Shown one piece after another: positions 1 through 12,700 of a stretch of DNA of 47,500 nt. The stretch comes from Glandiceps talaboti (lineage: Eukaryota > Hemichordata > Enteropneusta > Spengelidae). The stretch is from NCBI RefSeq assembly GCF_964340395.1, contig NC_135563.1, positions 12,449,651 through 12,497,150 on the forward strand, given 5' to 3'. A program made the translations under genes and the position numbers. The notes beneath the pieces were generated by a model. That model was not told the DNA's origin, ran no database searches, and saw only the letters and a list, made by a program, of their open reading frames with translations. How positions within the stretch are numbered: the first letter of the stretch is position 1; every line of letters starts with the position of its first letter.

Positions 1-621
1 TATGTCACCCCTGTTCCAGGTTTGAATGGAATTGAAGATTTCGTGTCAGAGATATGACGTATTGACGGACGGAAGGACATTGTAATAGTCTTCCATGGGG
101 AACTAAATTTATATAATCAGCTTTTATCTTTGGCATATCCTTGTCTATGTCACGATCGACAACGCACGTCTACATCATTGATGCAGTGGTGCTCAAAATG
201 GTCCCATAATATTCGAAATCATCATTATTTGTCGTGATTTCTTTCATAAATTATGCTAATAGAGATATAATTATATTAATTATTCATTTGATTGTAATAT
301 TTTCCTTCATTAAAGCCGGAAATTTACTCGTGACCTCAGGGTTTTGTCATTTTTGGTGTCTTTTGACTTGATCATCATATTCTCCCGGATTCGAGTACTT
401 ACCCTGACATGGAAAAGTAGTTCATACTTGAAGAGTATATATCGGTATATGGGGCATAAAGTAAATAGCTTGATGAATAAAAACTTGTCTTGCTGGTACC
501 AGAGGCATCAAATACCAAACTCATCTTTTCAACACCGCTATCATAAAAGGCAAATTTTATCTGCGAATAGACCACATGCAAATGGATGACTAGGAATTTT
601 CACTCAAATTTGATATAAGAA

Positions 622-818
622 ATTGAACTTTTCTCTGTCTGTCTATCTGTTTGTTTGTTTGTTTGTGTGTTTGTTTGTTTGTTTGTTTGCTTGTTTGTGT
701 GTATGTTTGTTTGTTTGTGTCTCTGTCTGTATGTCTGTCTCTCTGTCTGTCCGTCCGTCTGGCTGTCAGTGTCTGCCGTTCTATGTCTCTAAGTATGTCT
801 GACTCAAATTGAAACTTA

Positions 819-901
<83 letters not shown>
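622..901 (+). repeat. GTTT/GTCT-rich tract followed by (CT)40
   Basis: Imperfect GTTT and GTCT repeats at about 640-760, then uninterrupted CT at 822-901. A CA run follows at 920-934. Open frames here (Leu-Ser or Arg-Glu repeats) are products of the microsatellite. Confidence 0.9.
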
Positions 902-904
<3 letters not shown>

Positions 905-1900
905 AGTGCCAATAAAGACACACACACACACACAAATAATATCGTCATAACATGGCGAGATTACCTGTTGGATACTACTTGTATCCCAGGTGTTGGCATC
1001 AGAACTTTTGTAATGTTTAGAGGTGTACGATATATATGGTGCATCGGTATCGCCATCATTAAGGGTATTCGTACCCGACCATAAATCCTTACTAGCCAGG
1101 CCGTCGAGGCTTGAGACAATTTTGAAAACAACCTTCCACTCTGTAATTATAATTGAAACATAGACTATTTATTCAAAAAAAAACAATACAGTGATTCTGT
1201 TTTTGATTTATATCTCTACTTTGCAAATGTACATGTTACAATGAATTTAGATAGATCAGACTATCACCATATGATGTTAAAGCTCAAGGATCGTGCATTG
1301 CGTATTTCCGATGCGCATATATTTTAAGATGTTTACAAACAGTTTTGCGGTTTTTCAAGCATGATATGTAATCCCAATCGAGCTGTTCTCTTGTACCGAG
1401 TTGATTCCATTATGTGGTGGTTGGAGGGGGGGGGGGGCGACGGCGTACTCAAGTGACTTGGACGACCACTGTATTTTAAACTGAGCAATACCGAACAGAA
1501 AGAAGCAAATCGATACAAGAGAGCTGAATAACCAAGATTTACCTCAAGATTATGCACGATACTTGAGAAAACCACGAAAACTTGTAATTTTAGTTAATCC
1601 CCCTAAATATACTTGATTCTTAAGGTGAGTTTAGATTCATGTGTTGTGGCGTACGTTTCGCTGTCATTCAAAAGGTACCCGGTATTCTACTTACTGAAAC
1701 AAGAAGTTTACATATTTTATTAAACCATCATGTGCACTTGCCTGAACTTTATTACGTTAAAACCTATAAACTCTCCAATGTAATTTATATACATAAAATG
1801 TCGAGGAAATCCCTAATTTGCTATCATCTTCTAACACAACTTGATGTCAGATTGTGTAACTTTAATTGACGGAGCTCATATTTTACATTTCATTTGTTGT
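902..1900. other. Intergenic, nothing identified
   Basis: Downstream flank of the lectin gene. Short open frames only, none with splice or codon support. Positions 1-621 are likewise empty. Confidence 0.5.
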
Positions 1901-1920
1901 GTTTATTTTTTTGTTTTTAA

Positions 1921-1926
1921 TTTATT
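1921..1926 (-). terminator. Poly(A) signal of the C-type lectin gene
   Basis: AATAAA on the minus strand, 78 bases past the lectin TAA. A second AATAAA lies at 1902-1907. Either gives a short 3' UTR. Confidence 0.55.
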
Positions 1927-2004
1927 CATTGTAGTGTTATCTCACGGTGAGTTGATACAGTCACTGGTCTTAATAATTCAAAGAACCAAACGCATGCGAA
2001 TCAA

Positions 2005-2778
2005 TTAACAGAAACACTCACGATCAATGGGATCCGAGTAGTCTTGACCGCAATCTGATGAGCCACATTCAACACACTGATTTGGGTAGGATATACCGCA
2101 GTTACATCCACCATCACGGCAGCATGCACAGTCGTACCTTGTGGTATCGAAATAGCATTGACATCCGGTCTGGACCGACGTCCATTCCATAGGAACTAAA
2201 AATCAAATCATAATAATCAAGCATTAGGAAGACTTCAGAATCAATAGATTGTTCTTGATCAATCACAATAGTAAGTCTTACTAATTTGAACGTGGGCCAG
2301 GGTGTTATTATTTCATACGCTAGACTGCGATGTTATGGGTGTAAAGACTGTCTACATTCTGTCCCGTATTTTCCATTTATCAACTCTATTTCTGATTCTT
2401 TAGCAATCATCCAATGTAGGTGATAAAGTGTTTGTAACTCACTTTCAAATTACTGCCTGCTTTACTTTATTGTAGGTGATTAAATTATTATTTTAAACCA
2501 AAATATGAACATTTATGAAATGTGCAGTATATATATGCCATTGTAAGTTGAAAATTAACAGTCTTACCTTTGCAAACGAATGGTCGTGTTGTAGTGCATG
2601 TATAATCATCCCATTTTCCAGATGTATACATGCCTGCACAGTTACCTAGTCCACTGTTACCACTTGGTTCACCACTGTTCCAATTAGTATACACAACGGA
2701 TCGACCATCGCTCCACTCCCAGTCATCCTCCAGTGACAAGTCAGTGAAACCTGTGGTGACACCAAAATATATATAATA

Positions 2779-2825
<47 letters not shown>

Positions 2826-2860
2826 GTATGTATGTATGTATGTATGTATGTATGTATGTA

Positions 2861-2903
<43 letters not shown>

Positions 2904-5072
2904 ATAATCGAAAAAAGAGAAAAGACTTTCAATTCGTTTTTTTTGGCAACCGAACGAAAATCATTTATATGTAAAATCATGAAATGACTCTCCAGAACTC
3001 CACGTTTATGCAAACACTTTTATTTTCTGGAGTGCTGTTCCCTTTTGCCGAACTAGATTGCTATTTCACTCACTCACTCACTCACTCACTCACTCACTCA
3101 CTCACTCACTCACCCACTCACTCACTCACTCACTCACTCACTCACTCACTCACTCACCCATCCACCCAATCAAGATCACCCACCTACTCACTCTGCATCC
3201 TACCTACCAATATGAATGTTAGTGCCTATCATGCCCAGCACTTGAGAATTTTCTGAACTGCTGTGAATACTGGCTAAATCACCGCCATTAACTATATCAC
3301 GACACCATTCCATAGCTGCATCCCATGAATATGAATTGGAGTTATAGTAATAGCAGTTGTTGTCATATGCAGTCCAATCCTTACGGCAATTTGTGTGGGC
3401 ATCTGTGTACATAAAACAAATCATTGAAGTTGCCATTATATATGTATACCTTTTACTTAGTGCTTGCCATGCTTAAATTATAGCGATTATATTGTTGTTT
3501 GACTATTGTCGGACAACATGAGTCGCAATTTGTTGAAGCGTTCCTGAAATACATTGGATCATTCGCTGCAAGTTATAAGTACGCTATCAGTTATGTTAGG
3601 TGTGTACATCGGGTGTGTGGATGACATACATGTGTTGTTTGCCATTGAAACAGAAGGGGCAAGACTCCCTACACAGATAAACGTTCACTTGAACACCACA
3701 TCCTAACAACTATCAAACAACGTAAAATTATCGTTGTTACGAGCCCTGACGAACTCAAATAGTTCCCTTCTAAACACAACAATGCGACGTAATAAGCTCA
3801 GCCTGACAATGAGAACCCTATATACTGTTCACGCTCTCCCGTTTTCGTATTGTTTCAGATTAAGTTAAGACGTATCGACCCACTGCTGTAGTGAAAAAAT
3901 TGATATTTGAAGTTGCTTAAATCAGTTCTACCAAACGTCGTTAAAGTGTCGTGTATATGTCTGAGGATTCAATATTCCTGGCTTTCCGACAGTTTATTAC
4001 CCTCCCATACGGTTCATTAATAATTACTGAACTCGTGTACCTATTCCAGGTTTTCAGAGTAGACTTTCAAAACAGATAGTCACAATATAAATTATTCATT
4101 GTCTGTCTTTGTGCCTAACTTCAGAGGTACAGATCGATAAATGTGATCGATTATTTGCGTCTTGCTAGCTCTTCCATTTTGTCTTGAATCGTGAAATTGT
4201 ACTAAGCGATACGATTTTCTCAATATTTCAACAGTTTAACATAAAACCAAAACTAGCATTGCGGTATTTACAATATCTATACAGTGCATGTAGTGTAGCC
4301 CATATGTAATAGCTGCATAGCGACGCCCTCATTTCTTCAATTTGAGACATGGCATATAAACACTGGTCGAAGGTTTCGCACACATATGAATGTACCATCG
4401 TGTATCAAAATCATGCCAGTCAATATGTTCGTTTTCGCCCCATACTGCCATAAATTCCGAAAGTGTTGGACACCGCTAGGAAAGTTTTGTTTGAATTCAT
4501 GAAAGCAGAAAAGATCATATTTTCCCCACGCTTTCCTGTGTAAATTTCCAGAATGATCTATACTTACCGACTATTGAAGCCTGCTGTACCAGTATGACGT
4601 ACAGGAAAAATCCTGAAACAACATGAAATCGAAATCCAATTGAACAAAAAAACATCATCAATCACGGATAAGGGAAGTTTAATAGTCAACGTCGACTTTG
4701 CATACGCATAAAATTGAGAACATGATATCATGGCCGTGTTAAAACACAGCGTCAAAACAAGCTCAACAATGGAAACATTAGGCAATTAGTCTTTCTCAGT
4801 TTTCAAAATCAAAGAAATCTCTCATCGTGGTAATTCTACTTAAAATGTCCACTCTAAGATTCATGCAGAACTGTTTTGTTTTTTTAAATCTTAGAAGACT
4901 GGTTCACTTATTATCGAACAGCGTACCACGGATAAATACATAGTTGTGTCATAACTGTTACACTGTCTGCGCTAACCAACACCGGTTAGCCTCAAATACA
5001 GAAGTCCAGTAATCAAAGCAACTGGTGTTGTAGATAGACAATTTTCTTACCTTCAACAGCTTTCATATCCAT
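2005..5072 (-). CDS. Secreted C-type lectin with 12-cysteine C-terminal tail (5 exons)
   Basis: Exons, in transcript order: 5072-5051, 4612-4568, 3402-3208, 2750-2568, 2195-2005. All four introns are phase 1 with GT/AG borders; the joined CDS is 636 nt, 211 aa, ending TAA. Residues 1-22 are a signal peptide (hydrophobic core FFLYVILV from residue 9). Residues 28-147 are a long-form C-type lectin domain: Cys pairs expected 28-39, 56-147 and 125-139, the motif LSLEDDWEWSDG, and EPS (115-117) and WDD (134-136) where sugar-binding family members carry EPN/QPD and WND. Calcium-dependent carbohydrate binding is therefore possible but the EPS triplet is non-standard. Residues 150-211 form a separate tail with 12 cysteines (ACCRDGGCNCG, QCVECG) encoded by its own exon; I do not recognise this module. 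The second Met (codon 3) could also be the start. Likely an extracellular recognition protein; ligand unknown. Confidence 0.88.
2779..2902 (+). repeat. Compound (CTGT)n(ATGT)n(CTGT)n microsatellite
   Basis: Symmetric tetranucleotide compound repeat in the lectin intron 2751-3207, starting about 30 bases from the exon 4 acceptor. Confidence 0.9.
2935..3050 (+). mobile_element. Partial copy of the 16020-16430 repeat family in a lectin intron
   Basis: TTTTTTTGGCAACCG, AAATCATGAAATGACTCTCC and TCTGGAGTGCTGTTCCCTTT match the reverse complement of 16020-16150 in order. It lies in the lectin intron 2751-3207 between two microsatellites. Confidence 0.5.
3066..3165 (+). repeat. (ACTC)n microsatellite
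   Basis: About 25 copies of ACTC with rare CCC variants, in the same lectin intron, about 40 bases from the exon 3 donor. Confidence 0.9.
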
Positions 5073-6114
5073 CTAACTGTAGAAGATTGTCATTCAATTT
5101 AAAAAAATTCACATGACGACATGAAAATGGCTTCCGACTGATTCTTCTCTCTTGGATTAAGTCGTCACGTGATCATCACATCGATTGGAATCCGTAAAGC
5201 AGTCAAACAACCATGCATACATATTAACCCGAAATATTTCAATATGAAAACGTGGTTCAATTTGCGGACATATACGAATGATCGTTATTTGAATTTTATT
5301 GATATTTGTTTTCAAATAGGTAGACCTTCAAACGCTGATATAGCTTAAATACCTATTTTTCCTAAGTAAACACATAATGTTGTCCTTCCTTTATAATTCA
5401 CTAAATAAATGAATGAAGGAGAGTATGTGCCTCATAAAAGAGAAGATTAAACTTTATTGCTATAATTACCGTATTCTAGAAACTGAAACTCATTCTCAGT
5501 TAAAATCGAAGAAAAGAACACGGATCGCTACAAAGTGTTTTTAAAAACAGTCAAAATTATATCAAAATTCAACCATTTAAAGTCCAATAAGGCCGTCGGA
5601 TATTTTGTTAACTCTATGGAAAAATAGTAAAGGGGAATTTCGATTCCGAATCCCTTGGAAATAAGATGGTTAACCGCCAACTTTATATCATTTAAAAAGT
5701 CAAAAGGACCAAGAATTATCTTTCATATTTTAAATTTACCCCCCCCCCCCCGGGGCACATTCTGTTACTTCAAGAGGAGTCATTAAAAGAAATACGATAA
5801 GGTTTAGATTGAGGGGAGGGGGTCCAACAGGCTGGACGCGCATATGACCTCAACCGCACATATATTTACTCTACAAAACCGCTGTATACATTCTAGCTAT
5901 AGCGCTCTACACAGTCATACGTTGGTAAACAATTATGATTTATGTGTCAGCAAACTTATCATTCGACGATGCGTTGTGTGTTTGTGTCTTCTTTCGTAGC
6001 TGTATACACACAATATTCAAACATTTAGTATTCCCACAGCTGCATTGACTGGTGGACTATATTTGTATAAATTCATCACATATTGTATGCATGAATATTT
6101 TAATAATAATTAGA
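5073..6114. other. Intergenic, lectin 5' flank
   Basis: Upstream of the lectin ATG. A CACGTG E-box lies near 5166-5171; no TATA box was found. A C run sits near 5741. Confidence 0.4.
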
Positions 6115-6430
6115 ATTTAAACGGCAACGCCACTCCTGGAAATGCACAATGAATATTAATTTATCTGAAGGTATACGTAGTAAGCATTTAGGGGTGTCAT
6201 GAATATTTTTTTTCGAATTCATCTCATGCATATGCATGTCTTCTGACTCCCATAAGGCCTTACTGGATAAGTGGGAAAACACAGCACGGGAAATACATGT
6301 AGCAATGACTTTGGAAAAAAGTTTTAATTTGGTGTTCTTGGCAATTGAGCCATATGTATGTGATATCAAATCATGAATGCCTCTCCAGAACGCAAAGTTT
6401 ACATGAGATGACTTTATTCCTTGTATATGT
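6115..6430 (+). mobile_element. Diverged copy of the 16020-16430 repeat family
   Basis: The left end GCCACTCCTGGAAATG and one tandem unit (TTATCTGAAGGTA, GTCATGAATATT) match 16020-16430 in the same direction. The right part (TTGGCAA, AAATCATGAATGCCTCTCCAG) matches it in reverse complement. The copy therefore has both ends inverted relative to each other, which implies a terminal-inverted-repeat element. Confidence 0.5.
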
Positions 6431-7156
6431 AATGATCCCATTTAGTCACAATCATAAGAAAGATTAATATTGCAGTGTTGCGTGAGGTGTAACTTCTAGC
6501 TTAGTGCTGTCCCAACCATCCAATCACTCAAACTCTCAAATCGATATCAAAAGTAAATTTAAAAGCACATGTTCCAATCTGAATCATTTTTTATTTAGCT
6601 CTGATCATGGAGATTGGGATGGCTAGTATAAATTCTAACATGATTAGTTTGAATTCTACAACACTTTGTACTGTAGCAACATAAACACTTGGAATTTTAA
6701 ATTACCTACGTTAAGTTATTACATATTTGCATAAAATATATCATGAGCTATATATGACATTAATAACAACAAAATATATAGATAATGCATTTAAACACAT
6801 CTCAAGGAAGAACATGTGAGAAGATGCGTTTCGACAGTATAGTATAAATTTGAACGATATTGCCATTTTACAGTGATACTTGGGTTTCATATAGAAAACA
6901 TATCTTGCCTATTTTAAGTCATTTAAAAAAAAGCCACGTATATTATTGCATTCAATAAATATTCAATAAACAACACAAATCATCTAACAGTATTAATTTT
7001 CAAAAGATGGAAATAATGTTTATACAAAATTAAACCAGTCATGGTAATGCTTATGGTAAAATTAATGAAATACTGAATACATGTTCATGATTCCTTGACA
7101 GTTCTTCAGTTACATTATACATTATACAAAAGCACTGCATCTAAAAACAAAGTCGT

Positions 7157-9031
7157 TCACATTCCAGCGTAAATGTATTCTAAGTCGGTCGTAACATCAC
7201 TCGAATAGGACTCTTTCGTGCCGTCGTTCAATTCGCAGACTTTGGGAAATGATGGGCCTTTGGTGTGATAGTTGACGGACTCACAGCTCGCCGTTGCCGT
7301 ACATAGGTTGCAACACTGTCGAAGTGTGTACGCTTCACTATTCTGTATCACGTGATTATTAAGATATTCTCCAGTCGAAGCTTTGTATATCCGTAATGCA
7401 TAGTTGTCCCCTCTGATTTCTAAAATGAGACAGGCAAGCATGAAATAATTATTAAAAAATATATAAAGAATATCTGAAAATAATACTATGTTATCACCCA
7501 TTTATTTGTTAGTTCGTTCGTTCGTTCATTCAATCATTCATTCATTTATATTCATTTATTCATTTATTCATTCATTTACTAATCATTCAAAATCAACCTT
7601 TTGTTTAGCCGAGAAGGATGCATGATGATGCTAGAGATATATGGACTCAAGTGTCTGCAATCGTATTCGTAAACTTAAACCCCCACGTCTCACTGAAAGG
7701 GATTGTTTTTGTGTTACCGAAAGTTATTGTTACCCTACCTTGGTCTCCAGGAGAATTTGTGTAGCATTCTGAGAATCAAAAGAAATACACCAAACGTCAT
7801 TGATGACAACATTTAAAAGGAAATAGTAACGCGTGTTAATAAAACTAGACGATTCATTGCAATATTGAAGTTAAAAGACGAATGCAATTCACAACTGCGT
7901 TTAGTGACGTCATTAATTATTCATCGTTTGAATACTGTTGTCAAAAACGAAAGATCAATATCGTTAAATTATTCACGCCATCTCTGTGTACTCAACAGAT
8001 AAGAAATGTGCAGCACAATAATGGTTGCTCGTAGAAAACGCAGTAATCAATAGTTTTGACCTTCCGGAGTTTTTATTTACAGTCTATGTAAAGAGAGTAA
8101 CTTTTACAGAGAGAATATCTGTATTAAAGGAAACCCAATTGTGACGATAAAAGTAAACAGACTGAAGCCAACCGTTTGTATAATTACAAGTATTTACCAT
8201 AATTCGTATATGGTATATTGTGCACGCTGATTTCATCATAGCAATTTACAAGTTAACAATGCAATAAATGTAACTTCAGTTTCAAAATGTTACTGAGTGC
8301 ACACACAATTTCAACACTATAGTAATCTACAAATTATCAGTTCAATAGACCCAGTCTGACTTAAGTTTCAAAATGTTACTGAGTTTATCAGTGATATTAT
8401 TAACATCAATGAGAAGTTATTCTTCAGTTATTCTGTACTTACCAACAACGGCAGACCATTGAAGAAGTGCAGCTAATAATACGAGGAAACTTTCTGTAAT
8501 GCAAGAGACGAGTGACGACATGTTAAAGACGGGGTAAATATTTACAATTATAGTGGCCCTGAATGTATATTCTTGTCTCTACACGCGCCACTTTGGTACA
8601 TTAGATTTTACAAAAGTAACAAAGTATTACAGATATTGTGTCGAAATTCAAAACAAGTTATCAGATTAATAGATATTTCTTGAATTGAGATACCATTATT
8701 CATGACAGATTGTTTTTTTTCTCTCCAACAACTGGAAGTATACTATAGATGTATACCATACATGATTTTTAGAGACTTCTCGTAATGTTCCACGCTTTAA
8801 CGGGGTGCACACTACGTTTTGAGGAGATAATTATTCTTCAGAATTCCACTTGCTATTGATAGAACTCCAACCTGATATTCAGACATAACCCGTTAATGAT
8901 CCGATGACATAAAAAAAACCTCACAAATACGGCTTGTGCGTGTGAAACTTCTATCCAAGTAACATATATTTAAGAAATAGCGGGTAGGGTGTAAACTAAC
9001 CCATACACTCACCGGTAATTCTGATCTTCAT
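7157..9031 (-). CDS. Small secreted PAN/apple-domain protein (4 coding exons)
   Basis: Exons in transcript order: 9031-9013, 8493-8443, 7768-7739, 7419-7157. All introns are phase 1 with GT/AG borders; the CDS is 363 nt, 120 aa, stop TGA. The 19-nt first exon (MKIRIT plus one base; start context ACCATG) joins an exon encoding the hydrophobic core SFLVLLAALL, giving a good signal peptide cut near V23. The mature protein is one PAN-type domain: C25, then QCCNLC (68-73), C79, ESVNY (80-84) and CELND (95-99). PAN domains bind proteins or carbohydrates outside the cell. An RGD occurs at 36-38. An alternative start at 8521, reading through the pyrimidine-rich stretch before 8493, would give MSSLVSCIT followed by the same core; I prefer the spliced start because the acceptor is strong and the layout copies the lectin gene. 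No clear poly(A) signal is close; the nearest AATAAA is at 6590-6595. Confidence 0.75.
7502..7580 (+). repeat. TTCA/TTCG-rich tetranucleotide repeat
   Basis: Imperfect TTCG, TTCA and TTTA repeats in the last intron of the PAN-domain gene. Confidence 0.7.
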
Positions 9032-9548
9032 GGTTCACAGAAGTTTGGAGATTGTAAATGTACAAGCTCGTTTGCACGCATCTCTTTATCAATAGATGAG
9101 ATTTGGGTGTGGAGTTCATGTACTTGTCATGTGACCTTTCGTCACTCATATTGAGAAAATCGTTACACGCGTTCAAGCCTTTGTTCGATCGCGCGGGGAT
9201 GTATGCGGATAGATCTCAGACGGAATTGTACCCCTCAGGTTCCGAACATCAACCCTTTTGTAAGGTAACTTTTTGCATCGAAAGAGGTCACCATGAGGTA
9301 ACACCAAGCCTAAACAGTACAGACCCATGAACTGCGTTTATTCGCCCAAATATGATTAAATAATGTATTAACATTGTTTTCTCCAACAACAATTATCAGA
9401 AGAATAGGAATAAAGTTATCGGGGAGTCAAATTTTCGGGTGGTGGAAACCTGCATGGGTTTCAAGGACAAGCAATGCCATCAGTGTAAATATCATTGTCC
9501 GTGGGCGGACGGTTTAACATCAACACCCCAATCCCAGAGATTTTTAAC
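9032..9548. other. 5' flank of the PAN-domain gene
   Basis: Less AT-rich than its surroundings. Contains an incidental 75-codon plus-strand frame at 9103-9330 without recognisable features. No TATA box was found. Confidence 0.35.
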
Positions 9549-9721
<173 letters not shown>

Positions 9722-12700
9722 CATGATTTGCCATGTTGTCTTATACAGTTGGGTTTTCCTTAATATGCTCAAGGGGTAATTTAACAGCAAAATTAGATAT
9801 ATGTATAATTGACAGTTTAAACATTCATTGTCTCTAACCAAAAGTAAAAATAAAGTAAATCTCGTAGAACTGTAACGTGTAAAAACAGGCCATGTGACAC
9901 TATAAATGGGTCAAAGCGATACATTGGGAAGGGGAAGCATGATAATGCAGTTAAATAACACAATGAGTGAACATGAAACTTTGTACCCTCAGTCCTTTTT
10001 GTTTTTAAATCATGACCCTCCCCGAGAACCCATGGCCATTTGTAAAAATATCACCCCTACGCCCCCAGACCTCCTCTCTTGCAATTACTATTATAAACGG
10101 CACCGGTTCCCCTATCATACCAAGATACAAAGTATAGTTTACAATTGTTTAGACAATTTTAATATTAGTTTACATGTAATTACAAAGTTCAAATAGTTTA
10201 TCTGTTGGAATTAATCTCGATTAACCATAACGCAAACATATTTTCAAAAGTGTACTTGGGGGCGCATGTCACTGATGTACACACTATCTAACACATCCTG
10301 AGAGGCTCGTATATTCACAGTTTATCCGTACAACGTTCTTTCACATGTATCAACTGTGTTGGTAGGTGGCAGTGCTTCATGACAACATATATCTCAATTG
10401 ACAGTGTATACTAAGAGTGCACAAGTAATTTATCAGTCTGATGACATTATTTGGTCAAATGAAGTAGTTACAGAAAGAAACATATTATAGTAGAAAATTT
10501 GACGTTATTCCTGTTACGTTTTTAGACAAAACGCCATGGAAAGTCAAGGAATTGTCGTTTGTGTTAACACTAATGACAGTTACAAATGACTACATACTGT
10601 CATTCCAATCAAATGTAAAACTAACTACTAACGGTAAACTCTTCAATGGGTGATCTCACGTCCATTTCAATTCATATATTAGAAGGATAATCACCTGTTT
10701 TTGTACCGCTTTTCATCTCATGCAATCAGCTTACATTGTTGTCTTCCCAGGGGCACCGTTCCATGTCACGAAAGAGTATTTCAGTGCTTTCTGTCGATCA
10801 ACAACCTGCAGCTATACTAATCGGTATGCCATCGGGTTACATTTGATTTACAGCTCGAATGGCAGTGTCTACAGTTACAAAACATACATGTTGAAAACAA
10901 TCCCTTCTATAAGTTCACTCTTTCAATATCTGATCTTTAAAATGTCTGTAAGTATTATAGAATGAAATACCTGACCTTAAAGACTATTTCACTGCTCTTT
11001 ATGCTTTATCTTAAAAAAGGGGAAAGGCAACGCCAAGGATTTCAAGTCAAATGCGATTTAGCACATAGGCAAAATTTCAAATTTCTTTGATGAATTATAA
11101 TGGCCACGATCTTGTGACAGTTTCTTTTATCAGAAACACGACTGGGGATCAGGTGTTTATGATTGAGTGATTATGGTTTTCTCAATCTGCATCCTGCTCA
11201 TTTTAAGAGGATAGGTTTTTACCTATCAAACTCGATTGTGAAAGCATTGAGTAAGATGCGTAGCAACTATCATTAAATCTGAAGCGGTCATACTTCAGTT
11301 TGAATGTCTTTGGACAGTTATTGGGGAATTTTGCGTGAACTTTTTTTTTGAATTCACACAAGCGCTACATTTGGTATTTAGTCGTTTGCAAATTCTTACA
11401 AATCCAAATTAGGTACCCTCTAATTTAAAAGTGTCCACACGTGATATCGAACATATCCTTTCACTGGTAAGTTAAAATTAAACAGCTATATAGAGTTCAA
11501 AGTAATCATCGCATGTATTTTAATTCTGCACAAGTGTACGATAAATTGGGGATCATTTCCTACCCATCTGTCATTATAATATTACAACTAATGAAATTCG
11601 TTTGAGTCAATCGGTTGCAATGGATACTTTCGACCTTAGATTGTAATATTGATTGAACTCTGAAAGTCTGATATCACCTTTACTGTTTGTTCAAAGTTAA
11701 TCTTCTCTGATTCCTTGTCATTTGTCATGTTGGTTTACTAGTTTCGGCTTGCAATAAGCAATACGTAAAACTAATGATTATGTTACATTGACAATAACAT
11801 TAACATGACAGTGTAGATTACATCATTAATGTAGTGACTCATTTGTAGTATACACGACTCATTTGTAGTATGTGTGGAATTCTCAATCTCCTAGAACAGA
11901 TTCTCGACATATATCCATTTCTGTAATGGCAACTCCCCCCCCCCCCCACCACCACCACTGTAACTGGAATCCATATACATAATCAACATATTTTGTAAAA
12001 ACGTTTCACTGAAGGCAAACGCTTCAACTCTCTCCATTAGCTCATTTCAAAACAACGGCTACCCTTCATATATATATTCATATGTGTCTTACTGGAGAAA
12101 AGAGTACTCGATGCTGTGTTAGTAACAGAGCATTATAGACGTATAAGTCTATATATAGTGCGTGTATATATTATATATTCTGTATAATTACCAATATTTT
12201 CACTGTTAATGCTAAATGCAAAATAGTGTACGTATATAAGGTGAGTAAAAATATCCTAAATATATTATTTAAATCCCCACATGCACCGTTGGATTTGTCA
12301 TAAAATGCGAGAAATTAGATATTAGTTTTAGTATAGTAGTTGAAAGCAGTGTTAATCATTTAGATAAGATATGATTTTCATTCTAACACCCCCCTCCCCC
12401 AGTAAGTTTACTTTCTAACGTCAATACTGTATTTGCATACGCTGCCCTCTATCGACAAAAAGGCTACAATCAAAGAGGCTGACCGCATTGACTTATTTTC
12501 CACTTTATATAATGTCTTTTTTCTGAAATGAGTTCTTGAGAAGTACTGGCAACTCTTAACCAAGTAAACCAAGACGTTGATACCTTCTTATCGAGATCCT
12601 TGAGGGAAGATTTGAAAACAACCTATCAGCGACCTGTTTTGTTCTTTATCTTAAGTACTTTTTTTTCATTTCCTGGATTGTTTTATGCTGTCGGTTAGAT

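Noticed and set aside
590-1084. Overlapping frames rich in Arg-Glu or Leu-Ser
   Set aside because: They are translations of the CT/GTTT microsatellites on both strands.
2778-3256. Cys-Leu-Ser-Val and Thr-His-Ser repeat frames
   Set aside because: They translate tetranucleotide repeats in a lectin intron.
8440-8521. Start of the PAN gene at 8521 (MSSLVSCIT)
   Set aside because: The extra residues translate a pyrimidine-rich acceptor (ttgcattacag). A spliced 19-nt first exon at 9031-9013 gives an in-phase, better signal peptide. Kept as an alternative only.
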